A DNA stretch of 6,921 nt from JBEKDJ01 sp050014415 (GTDB lineage: Bacteria > Desulfobacterota > BSN033 > UBA1163), in assembly GCA_050014415.1 (NCBI GenBank), contig JBEKDJ010000430.1, positions 1 to 6,921 of the forward strand, read 5' to 3'. The notes under the pieces were generated by a model. The model searched no databases. It was not told the DNA's origin and saw only the letters and a program-made list of their open reading frames with translations. Shown here piece after piece: positions 1 through 5,532 of this stretch (positions are counted from its first letter, which is position 1; each line of letters starts with the position of its first letter). Position numbers and translations under genes: made by a program.

Positions 1-295
1 TCTCCCAGGGCAGACGACTCACCTTTCTTCGGAGTTCAGGAAATGTGGAGGCGTAAAACTCGCCAAGCCGGACTAACACTCGGCTTGCCGTACGGAGATA
101 GAGATTCGCCCGATAGAGGTCACGAAGGGAGCCTTGAAATTCTATGCCCCCGGATTCATAATGAGGTCCACTTCTTGTCAGGGAATTCTTTGACTGCAAC
201 GGAGAATGGCTACCCATCCGGCCTAACTGATTAAGTTCCAGTGCGACCATTGGCTCCAGCCCTGGGGCGCAGACAGCCAAGAATCTTTCCACCAT
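1..295 (-). CDS. THUMP-type class I SAM-dependent RNA methyltransferase, N-terminal fragment (runs off left edge)
   Basis: An open frame of 98 codons starts at the ATG at 295 and continues without a stop through the left edge. An in-frame TGA lies two codons upstream of that ATG, so this is the earliest ATG available; the upstream GGATGA is only a weak ribosome site. The opening residues FLAVCAPGLEPMVALEL (5-21) and the block GGIEFQGSLRDLYRANL (49-65), followed by LRTASRVLVRLGEF (67-80) and LRRKVSRLPWE (88-98), match my memory of the N-terminal ferredoxin-like/THUMP region of RlmL/YpsC-type 23S rRNA guanine-N2 methyltransferases. The THUMP domain would bind RNA; the Rossmann-fold catalytic domain with its NPPY-type motif would lie outside the window. 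The gene shows no lesion, unlike its upstream neighbours. Family assignment is fairly sure; the exact rRNA target is not known. Confidence 0.8.
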   Translation of the reverse strand, partial: MVERFLAVCAPGLEPMVALELNQLGRMGSHSPLQSKNSLTRSGPHYESGGIEFQGSLRDLYRANLYLRTASRVLVRLGEFYASTFPELRRKVSRLPWE

Positions 296-333
296 GCTTC
301 ATCCATGCCGGTACGGCAAGGGCATTGACCTCA

Positions 334-408
334 TCATGGAAGGAGTGCTTTCTTAGTGAGGGTCTTGTTGATGTCGATCTTTGCGTTGAAGTGTTTAAAG
401 GACTTCAT
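334..408 (-). pseudogene. Possible 5' remnant of the FAD-binding (CoxM/XdhB-type) subunit
   Basis: A 24-codon frame begins at the ATG at 408 (MKSFKHFNAKIDINKTL...) and stops at 334-336. MKSF-x-x-FNAK resembles the usual opening of FAD-binding subunits of the xanthine dehydrogenase/CO dehydrogenase family, whose genes often sit next to the molybdopterin subunit. The rest of the expected ~280-residue protein is absent: the RNA methyltransferase starts only 39 bases beyond the stop. I infer that a large deletion removed the remainder. The match is short, so a chance resemblance is possible; position and orientation are the main support. Confidence 0.4.
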
Positions 409-439
409 GCTACATCTTTAAAGGACTTCATGCTACATC
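394..439. repeat. Perfect 23-bp tandem duplication
   Basis: Positions 394-416 and 417-439 are identical; each unit begins TTTAAAGGACTTCATG and ends CTACATC on the plus strand. Read on the minus strand, each unit contains GATGTAGCATGAAGTCC, in which the molybdopterin-subunit stop (TGA, 428-430) overlaps a following ATG as ATGA. The copy at 417-439 keeps the stop of the large subunit; the copy at 394-416 keeps the ATG of the putative FAD-subunit remnant. The duplication therefore splits what was probably one coupled stop/start junction. Confidence 0.9.
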
Positions 440-2720
440 TTCCTTCCCGGTCCTTGGTGTGACCTTGGCAAGAGCCTTGAGTACTCTCTCCGGTGTCACC
501 GGATACTCATGCAGCCAGACGCCAATGGCATTCGAAACAGCTATGAGTACTGCGACCGGACCCGGTGATGTGGCTATCTCGCCCACACCTACTGCATGGA
601 AACGGTGGCTGGGAAAGGGCGTTTCCAGGGCAATATTGTCGATGATTGGGAGCTGAGAAAAGGTCCGCCACTTGTAGTCGATCATGTTGGCGTTCACGAT
701 GTGTCCGGTGGAACTGTCAAGGATCGTCTCCTCGAAGAGGGCGCTATCGATACCCCCTGAGCCGAGGCATCCGTTCATCTGGCCTTCGAGGCCGGGAGGA
801 TCTATGATCTGACCCACGTCTGTGGTGTTGACAACACGGAGTAAGGTTACGTTCCCCGTTTCCGTGTCGACTTCAACGTCGGCGAATGACATCATACAGT
901 TAGTGAGTGTAAAATCGGGCTCAAAGCGTCCATAGCCGGTGATCGTACGGTCAATACCCATTGCCTTCCAAGGGATTCTCTTCTCCGGATTATCCTTGAT
1001 GAAAATCACTCCGTCCACGGTCTCCAGATCGTAAGGTTCTGCCTTGAATAGAGGGGCGGCAAGCTCGAGGAGCTTTCGTTTGGCATCCTCTGCTGCTGCG
1101 ATCACAGCGCCTCCTATTGCATAGGTTCCCCTGGAGCCCGCGGGTCCAAACTCGTAGGGGTTGATCAGTGAATCGGAAGGTGTTAAGGAGACGTCTTCCA
1201 TGGGCAGTTGCAGCACCTCGGCAACCATCTTGATGTAGTTGCTTCTCTGACCTGTCCCATGTTCTGTTACGCAAGAGAAGATCATGGCTGTTCCGTTCGG
1301 ATGGAGGCGTACATACGCTTCAGATGCATCCTCGCCGATATCGGCATTTCCATGGACCCCTACCCCCACACCTCTCCTTTTTGTGCCGTTCATCGCCGTG
1401 GGTTTCAGCCATCCCTTCCACTTATCTCTCCAGCCAAACAACTCAGCGCCTTTATCCATTGCCTTTGTAAAATCCACGCCCCGGTAAGTATACCAGATGC
1501 CATCCCGCCAGAAGTACCCATCACCCGGCTTGACGAAATTCTTCTTGAGAAACTCAAATGGGTCGATATCCAGTTTTTCCATGGCTAAGCTCAAAATCGG
1601 TATGAGTACGCACTTCAACTCCTGACCGCCAAAGCCTCTCACGATGCCTGACGCATTCCGGTTGGTACAGACAATGGTCGGCTTTAAGTCCTAATTAGGA
1701 CACCGGACCGCAATCTGGACCTCGCCGCAGCCCACGGCAACCTGTGACTGGGTGGTCATGGAGTAGTATCCCGTATCAATAAGCCACGTGCCTGATACGG
1801 CTGTCACGGTCCCGTCCTTCTTCATGCCCACCCGGGCCTTCATTCGTGAGGCAGGTCGCATCGTGAATGCCGCCAGGTGTTCTTCCTTGGTGAAGATGAG
1901 TTTTACCGGCTTGCCCGTTGCCCTGCTCAGAAGCGCTGCATAGCACTGGACCTGCCAGGACATGAACTTTGATCCGAAACTTCCGCCGCAAGGACCGCCA
2001 ATGCTTCTTACTTCGACTTTCCTCCCCATCGCATGGAAGAGGGTGATCTTATCCATGTAGGAAGCCTGATTTGAAACCCAGAGGGTCACCCTGTTCGGTT
2101 CCTCCCAAAGGGCTATTGCCCCTGGAGGCTCGGGAGGCAGCGGGTTCGGTATGTTCTCGTAGCCAAAAGCCCCTTCCGTGATGACATCCGCCCCCTCGAA
2201 TCCCTTTTCCACGTCTCCCATGACTACTTCCTTCAAATTCTTTGGACCGAAAAAAGGCATACCAGGAGTTACAATGTTCCCGGGGAACTCCTCATACAGC
2301 TGGGGGGCGTCCGGTTTTAAGGCCTCTTCCATGTCAAAGACGGCAGGCAAAAGTTCATACTCTACCTCGATCAGGTGAAGGGCCTCTTTCGCGATCTCTT
2401 CCGTCGTGGCAGCAACGAGCGCCACGGCGTCGCCCACGTAGCGGACCTTCCGATCCAGGATGCGCGTATAGCGGGGCGTACCGCCCTTCCAATCGGGGAC
2501 ATCTTCCCAGCTGAGCACTGCTTTAACCCCCTTAAGCCTCTCTGCCTTGCCTTTATCAACCTTCTTGATAAGGGCGTGGGGGTGGGGGACTTCTCAACAC
2601 TTTTCCGTAGAGCAAATCGGGGAATTTGATGTCATTGAGGTATTTTGCTCCTCCTGTGACAATCTCTGCCGCATCTCTTCGGGGCGTCGTCTTGCCTATA
2701 TATCGGTACGTGTTGGCCAT
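428..2720 (-). pseudogene. Xanthine dehydrogenase-family molybdopterin-binding subunit, disrupted by a frameshift and an amber codon
   Basis: This is the large catalytic subunit of a molybdenum hydroxylase, a family that hydroxylates aromatic, heterocyclic or aldehyde substrates; the substrate cannot be told from sequence. The start is the ATG at 2720 (MANTYRYIGK), with AGGTGAGG just upstream. Correcting one base gives about 763 residues, the usual size. In order: the hammerhead domain (about 20-130), GGSFGSK (245-251), RGFGGQE (361-367), EHGTGQ (486-491), GSRGTYAIGGA (about 528-538) and GVGE with the catalytic glutamate near 714. Two lesions break it. A five-G run at 2584-2588 has one base too many, changing RSPHPHAL into RSPPPPRP and leading to an early stop. 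A TAG at 1691-1693 (codon 343) stands in CPN-stop-DLKP, where a tryptophan is expected. Both sides of each lesion are well conserved, so inactivation looks recent. The last codon is inside the 23-bp duplication. Confidence 0.93.
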
Positions 2721-2725
2721 TTTGC

Positions 2726-2950
2726 TTACCTCACCTCTACTATACAGCAACCGCAAGCCTGGTGATCACAGGCGATCTTTGTCCTCGTGAGACCGAGGGT
2801 TTCCCCGAGTGGGCACGCCAACGTATGAGCAGGGTCCACTTCGGCCGGTGGCCCGCCTGCAGTTAGCTCGCAAAGCTGTCCATTGATCGTGAGCCGGAGA
2901 CTAGAGGGTAGTTCTGGTAGCTTCTTGTGAGGAGACCTTTTCGTCTGCAT
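2726..2950 (-). pseudogene. [2Fe-2S]-binding small subunit of the molybdenum hydroxylase, truncated
   Basis: This is the N-terminal plant-ferredoxin-like half of the iron-sulfur subunit that passes electrons from the molybdenum site to FAD. From the ATG at 2950 it has 74 residues: LRLTINGQLCEL (18-29), the VDPAHTLACPLGETLGL stretch (38-54) and the cluster motif C61-x4-C66-x2-C69. Family members run to about 150-160 residues, with a fourth cysteine roughly 12 residues after the third and a second cluster in a C-terminal helical domain. Here the frame ends five residues after C69 (IVEVR, stop 2726-2728), so both are missing. The stop lies 5 bases before the next gene, and the ribosome site of that gene (GAGGTGAGG) is intact, which points to an internal deletion of about 250 bases. 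A TTG at 2983 would add 11 residues, but it falls near the candidate promoter, so I prefer the ATG. Confidence 0.8.
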
Positions 2951-2974
2951 CTTCGTGTTGATCGCCTCTATTTT

Positions 2975-3003
2975 GTTTAACAAGAGGGGCTATCCCTTGT
3001 CAA
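2975..3003 (-). promoter_or_regulatory. Candidate promoter of the decayed molybdenum hydroxylase operon, with an operator-like inverted repeat
   Basis: On the minus strand a perfect TTGACA (3003-2998) is followed by a 17-base spacer and TTAAAC (2980-2975), which matches only 3 of 6 bases of the -10 consensus. The spacer region holds ACAAG-A-GGG / CCCTTGT (2980-3000), an inverted repeat with one bulged base that could be a regulator site. It lies 25 bases before the ATG of the iron-sulfur subunit, the right place for the operon promoter. The weak -10 keeps confidence low. Confidence 0.35.
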
Positions 3004-3097
3004 GGATCAGCGGTTTCACTCTGCAATTCAGATACTGGGCTTAATTCTTTAATCGCCTCAAGCCCCACGCCCCGGGCCTAACGGTTTAGATTAGATA

Positions 3098-3126
3098 TTG
3101 ACATCCCACCCATTTGGGTCTAAAAA
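3098..3126 (+). promoter_or_regulatory. Candidate sigma-70 promoter with a palindrome in its spacer
   Basis: TTGACA (3098-3103) matches the -35 consensus exactly. A 17-base spacer then leads to TAAAAA (3121-3126), which matches four of six -10 positions. The spacer holds ACCCA-TT-TGGGT (3108-3119), where a repressor could block polymerase. It points rightward, but the first gene starts about 430 bases downstream, so it would drive a long leader or an unseen small RNA. Not tested by anything beyond the pattern. Confidence 0.35.
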
Positions 3127-3305
3127 ATAGTGAAAACTGTCTGCATGTTGTTTTTCTGATAAAGTAGGGCAACTTCAATTCTCATACCCTTCACTTGGAA
3201 ATAGAGTGGTGGCAAAGAGTTATTAATTCTGCGTTCTGCTGACTGCCTTCTGCTCCTATATTTAAATTGTTAGTTAGGTGGGGTATCCAAATGGCTGGTT
3301 CAAAT

Positions 3306-3345
3306 CGGAGCCTATCCTCAAGGGGGATTGGGCTTTTTGTCTTCT
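3306..3345 (+). repeat. Degenerate copy of the HEPN gene 3' end
   Basis: CGGAGC at 3306 and GGATTGGGCTTTTTGTCTTC at 3325-3344 align without gaps to CGGAGC at 4509 and GGAATGGGCTTTTTGTTTTC at 4528-4547, at identical spacing. The right-hand copy spans the last codons and 3' flank of the HEPN gene; the left-hand copy lies before the MNT gene. Together they bracket the MNT/HEPN module as imperfect direct repeats. This may be a leftover of an earlier duplicated module, or a target-like flank. The stretch between the two matching blocks is poorly conserved. Confidence 0.45.
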
Positions 3346-3421
3346 AGTATAGCCTCAAATGATTTACCACGGACACGGTGAAGTGACACGGTCACGGTTT
3401 TAATGGACGGATCCCAGAAAA

Positions 3422-3455
3422 AATTAAAAGGTGAAGGCGGATGAGAATTCTGGAA
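3422..3455 (+). repeat. Partial copy of the small-protein 3' end (copy A)
   Basis: The segment reads ...AAA TTA AAA GGT GAA GGC GGA TGA, giving KLKGEGG-stop, and then continues GAATTCTGGAAG. It aligns with 5774-5807, which gives QLKGEGG-stop and then GGTTTCTGAAAG, in both the coding tail and the bases after the stop. No start codon with a ribosome site and no N-terminal part are present here. See the 59-codon ORF at 5533 for the family. Confidence 0.6.
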
Positions 3456-3532
3456 GAAAAAACAAGAGAGAAAATTGAACGGCGCCTCGAGGGTCCAGTT
3501 TGAACAAAACGAAGACAAATCGGGCCTTGAAA

Positions 3533-3561
3533 ATCGTACCTAAAAGAGGTACGATCGTACC
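3533..3561 (+). promoter_or_regulatory. Three-half-site palindromic operator candidate before the MNT gene
   Basis: ATCGTACC occurs at 3533-3540 and again at 3554-3561, with the reverse complement GGTACGAT between them at 3548-3555. The last two overlap to form the perfect 14-bp palindrome GGTACGATCGTACC (3548-3561), and the first two form an 8-bp-arm inverted repeat with a 7-base loop. The array ends 4 bases before the ATG at 3566. The downstream product has an N-terminal winged-helix domain, so autoregulation is the natural inference. Confidence 0.6.
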
Positions 3562-3565
3562 CACA

Positions 3566-4192
3566 ATGAGTACATTGCCTGATAGCGATAACCTATCCAG
3601 GACCCTGTTTAGTAAGACCCGCCGGGCGGTTCTCTCTTTACTTTACAGCCATGTGGACGATGCTTTTTATCTGCGCCAAATCGTTCGTGCCGCCGGAGTC
3701 GGACTGGGTGCGGTGCAGAGGGAGTTGAAACAGCTTTCAGAGGCCGGGATTATCGAGCGCATCGTCCGTGGTCACCAGGTTTATTACCAGGCGGATCCCC
3801 GGTGTCCTGTATTTGCAGAGCTGAAAAGCCTGGTTGTCAAGACGGTTGGGGTAGGGGCTGCGCTACAGGCTGCCTTAGCGCGCTTGGGTGACCGCATCAA
3901 TGTGGCTTTCATCTATGGATCCATCGCCCGTAGCGAAGAACACCGGGATAGTGATGTAGATGTCTTGGTTGTGGGCAAGGCGACATTTGCTGAGATTGTC
4001 TCATCCCTTAGCGAGGCTCAAAAGACAATTGGCCGGGAGATCAACCCAACCGTTTATCCTCCTGCAGAGTTCCGATCAAAAGTGGCGGCAGGGCACCATT
4101 TCCTCAACGCTGTCTTAAAAGGACCCCTGTTTTTCCTCATCGGAGACAAACATGAGCTTGCAAGATTGGCTAAAAAGCCGCTGGCTCATTAA
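3566..4192 (+). CDS. HTH-MNT nucleotidyltransferase, antitoxin-type partner of HEPN
   Basis: The 208-residue protein begins at the ATG at 3566. An upstream in-frame TTG at 3500, preceded by GAGGG, would add 22 residues but would translate through the palindrome array, so I prefer the ATG. Residues about 10-80 form an ArsR-like winged helix (LFSKTRRAVLSLLYSH, then YLRQIVRAAGVGLGAVQREL). Residues 112-165 are a minimal nucleotidyltransferase core with G118-S119-I-A-R122 and D130-V-D132, fitting the GSX10DXD signature, followed by INPTVYPP. In characterised MntA/HepT systems the MNT partner AMPylates and neutralises a HEPN RNase toxin; here the HEPN gene overlaps the 3' end by 41 bases. The MNT frame is complete and its metal-binding aspartates are present, while the HEPN partner is broken. 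Biochemical activity and antitoxin role are inferred from family and context. Confidence 0.85.
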   Translation: MSTLPDSDNLSRTLFSKTRRAVLSLLYSHVDDAFYLRQIVRAAGVGLGAVQRELKQLSEAGIIERIVRGHQVYYQADPRCPVFAELKSLVVKTVGVGAALQAALARLGDRINVAFIYGSIARSEEHRDSDVDVLVVGKATFAEIVSSLSEAQKTIGREINPTVYPPAEFRSKVAAGHHFLNAVLKGPLFFLIGDKHELARLAKKPLAH

Positions 4193-4522
4193 GCACCAAA
4201 CGAGTCGCCAGGAGATTTTGGACTTGCTAAGCATGGCGGATCGTGACCTGGCCCAATGCCGAACGCCCAATCTTAGTCCGGACTGGCAACTGAATATAGC
4301 GTACAACGTTGCATTGCAAGCGGCAACGGCAGCTCTGGCTGCTGCCGGTTATCGGGCTGCAAGGGAGGCTCATCACTACCGTGTGATTCAGTCGCTTGCT
4401 TACACCATCAAAGCCGATGCAAGCTTGATTGCCAAGAGGTAAAAGAGATGTTTACCCTGGCCAAAAATCTAAGGGACGAAGTGGAGAAGTGGCTTCGTTC
4501 GAACCATCCGGAGCTTTTATAG
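4152..4522 (+). pseudogene. HEPN-domain protein (MNT partner), broken by an internal deletion
   Basis: The frame opens at the ATG at 4152 (MSLQDWLKSRWL), with GGAG 6 bases before it, inside the last 41 bases of the MNT gene, implying translational coupling. The first 96 codons carry the HEPN helices (QEILDLLSMADRDLAQC, LQAATAALAAAGYRA, REAHHYRVIQSLAYTI) and end SLIAKR-stop at 4440-4442. Right after, in another frame, 4445-4522 reads EMFTLAKNLRDEVEKWLR...HPELL-stop, which is the family's last helix. The 20-30 residues normally between (the stretch around an RNxxxY/Rx4-6H-type motif) are missing, so the deletion removed the likely RNase active site and also shifted the frame. AAGAG occurs at both sides of the junction (4433-4437 and 4443-4447), compatible with slippage. 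Full length before deletion would have been about 145 residues. Confidence 0.75.
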
Positions 4523-4582
4523 AGGCAGGAATGGGCTTTTTGTTTTCATGGTAACAAAATGCATCAGGAGAAACTCTTCATC

Positions 4583-4665
4583 TTGAAATCACAATTTCTG
4601 ATTTCAAAACAACTTATCTTCTTGCTTATGGTCACAAATTGTGACCTTATCGCGTAATCAGAAAT
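4583..4665. repeat. Nested inverted repeats upstream of the ORF6N gene
   Basis: TTGAAATCA (4583-4591) and TGATTTCAA (4599-4607) form a 9-bp-arm hairpin with a 7-base loop. Part of it, ATTTCTGATT (4594-4603), is also repeated inverted as AATCAGAAAT at 4656-4665, so two alternative pairings exist. The outer pair encloses the palindrome at 4630-4646. The stretch is AT-rich and has no gene; a regulatory role is inferred. Confidence 0.5.
4630..4646 (+). promoter_or_regulatory. 17-bp palindrome upstream of the ORF6N gene (operator candidate)
   Basis: GGTCACAA-A-TTGTGACC is a perfect palindrome around one central base, ending 31 bases before the GTG start of the ORF6N gene. Nearly the same sequence, GGTCGCAA-T-TTGCGACC, occurs inside that gene at 4884-4900. 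The position suits an operator; the identity of the binding protein is unknown, with the ORF6N product itself an obvious candidate. Confidence 0.55.
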
Positions 4666-4677
4666 GGAGTTAACGGA

Positions 4678-5262
4678 GTGACAGGCCAGAAAGCCATCAT
4701 CCCAATTGGGCAGATTGAGCAGCGGATCTTATTAATCCGAGGACAAAGGGTCATGCTGGACGCCGATCTGGCAGGTCTTTACGGAACAACCACGAAGCGG
4801 CTGAATGAGTAGGTTAAACGCAATCGCGGCCGATTCCCCGAAGATTTTATGTTCCAGCTTACGAAAAAGGAAAAGGCTGAGGTGGTCGCAATTTGCGACC
4901 ACCTCGCGAAACTCAAATTCTAACCAGTCTTACCTAATGCATTTACCGAACACGGGGCGATCATAGTCGCCAGTATTCTAAATACCAAACGTGCTATACA
5001 AGTTAGTGTGTTTGTGGTGCGAGCATTTGTCAAACTTCGGGAAATGTTGTCAACGCATAAGGAGTTGGCTAACAAGCTGGCTGAGTTGGAGAGAAAACTA
5101 CAAAATCATGATGAATCGATACGATCTCTGGTAGTTGCCATACGAGGGCTCATGGCGCAGCCAGAACCCGAAGCGCCAAAGAGACGAATAGGCTTTTTGG
5201 TTGAAGAACCGCAAGTGCCCTACAAATCCTCAAAAGGAACTAAGACGCAAAAAAGGCAATGA
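4678..5262 (+). pseudogene. ORF6N-domain (phage/KilA-N-related) DNA-binding protein with two in-frame stops
   Basis: Reading from the GTG at 4678 (GGAG 8 bases upstream), the 195-codon frame contains IIPIGQIEQRI (7-17), RGQRVMLDADLAGLYG (21-36), RFPEDFMFQLTKKE (52-65), CDHLAKLKF (73-81), the hallmark AFTEHGAI (88-95), ILNTKRAIQVSVFVVRAFVKLRE (99-121) and a coiled-coil-like C-terminus (HKELANKLAELERKL). That is the usual order and length of stand-alone ORF6N proteins, thought to bind DNA and often found in phage-related or accessory regions. TAG at 4810-4812 falls in RLNE-stop-VKRN, where glutamine is expected (CAG to TAG). TAA at 4921-4923 falls in LKF-stop-PVLPNAF, where serine is likely (TCA to TAA). 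The frame never shifts. A shorter product starting at the GTG at 5008 would lack the DNA-binding part. Confidence 0.88.
4879..4905 (+). repeat. 27-bp palindrome inside the ORF6N coding sequence
   Basis: GAGGTGGTCGCAA (4879-4891) is followed by a single T and then the exact reverse complement TTGCGACCACCTC (4893-4905). In frame it encodes EVVAICDHL. Its central 17 bases match the palindrome upstream of the gene except for one symmetric A/G-T/C pair and the central base. Confidence 0.95.
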
Positions 5263-5532
5263 GCTTTTATGGGGAATCGCTTCAGAGCAGTTCTTGGTTT
5301 GGAATTTTGCCCGACGCCTTTTTCTTTAGGACTTGCGATTGATGGTTAACGCTATGCTCCATGCTCTTTGCTCTATGCTTCTTCACGGACACGAAACACG
5401 CCTGCCTGCCCCGCCCTCGGTCGGGACCGGGGCGGGTAGGCAGGGTCACTTTCTTTTGTAGTACGTTTAACGATAAAGATTTCTACGCTATGCCCTATGC
5501 GCTATGCGCTCTGCGATATTTTGGAGTAGACC
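5263..5532. other. Non-coding stretch with GCTATGC-type simple repeats
   Basis: No gene is supported here. Two blocks of degenerate GCTATGC/CTATGCGCT repeats occur at 5351-5380 and 5487-5516, one on each side of the GC-rich hairpin at 5401-5444. Such blocks look like simple-sequence spacer DNA rather than coding sequence. I see no clear terminator for the ORF6N remnant. Confidence 0.55.
5401..5444. repeat. GC-rich hairpin element
   Basis: CCTGCCTGCCCCGCCC (5401-5416) pairs with GGGCGGGTAGGCAGG (5430-5444) over about 15 pairs with one bulged C and one G-T pair. The inner part CGGTC-GG-GACCG can add a short upper stem. Strong GC contrast with the flanks and the absence of a T-run immediately after (TCACTTTCTTTT follows) suggest a REP-like or mobile palindromic element more than a simple terminator. 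Confidence 0.6.

Larger units (their letters stand above)
3004..3421. other. Non-coding stretch between the divergent modules
   Basis: No convincing gene is found on either strand over about 420 bases; open frames are short and lack family-like residues. The stretch contains a sigma-70-like promoter candidate (3098-3126), a short TCTGC-rich run (3228-3254) reminiscent of the GCTATGC simple repeats further right, and a segment at 3306-3345 that resembles the 3' end of the HEPN gene. It separates the leftward hydroxylase wreck from the rightward MNT/HEPN pair. Confidence 0.6.

Noticed and set aside
43..462. Two plus-strand open frames near the left edge
   Set aside because: They lie opposite the RNA methyltransferase N-terminus, the FAD-subunit remnant and the end of the large subunit, all better supported on the minus strand.
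1208..1588. 126-codon plus-strand open frame opposite the molybdopterin subunit
   Set aside because: It is antisense to a strongly conserved coding region, lacks a ribosome site and has no family-like residues; it is a shadow frame.
3297..3306. GGTTCAAATC, which resembles a tRNA T-loop
   Set aside because: The flanking bases do not form a T-stem, and there is no acceptor, D or anticodon arm around it.
4531..4547. T-rich run after the HEPN end as a rho-independent terminator
   Set aside because: No stable stem precedes the T-run.
1691..4923. Stop-codon recoding (e.g. pyrrolysine or TAG/TAA reassignment) as an explanation for the in-frame stops
   Set aside because: The residues expected at the three sites differ (Trp, Gln, Ser), two different stop codons are involved, and TAG serves as a normal terminator at 4520 and 5710.
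5351..5516. CRISPR array suggested by the repeated CTATGC blocks
   Set aside because: Units are 5-9 bases, degenerate and contiguous, without regular spacers.
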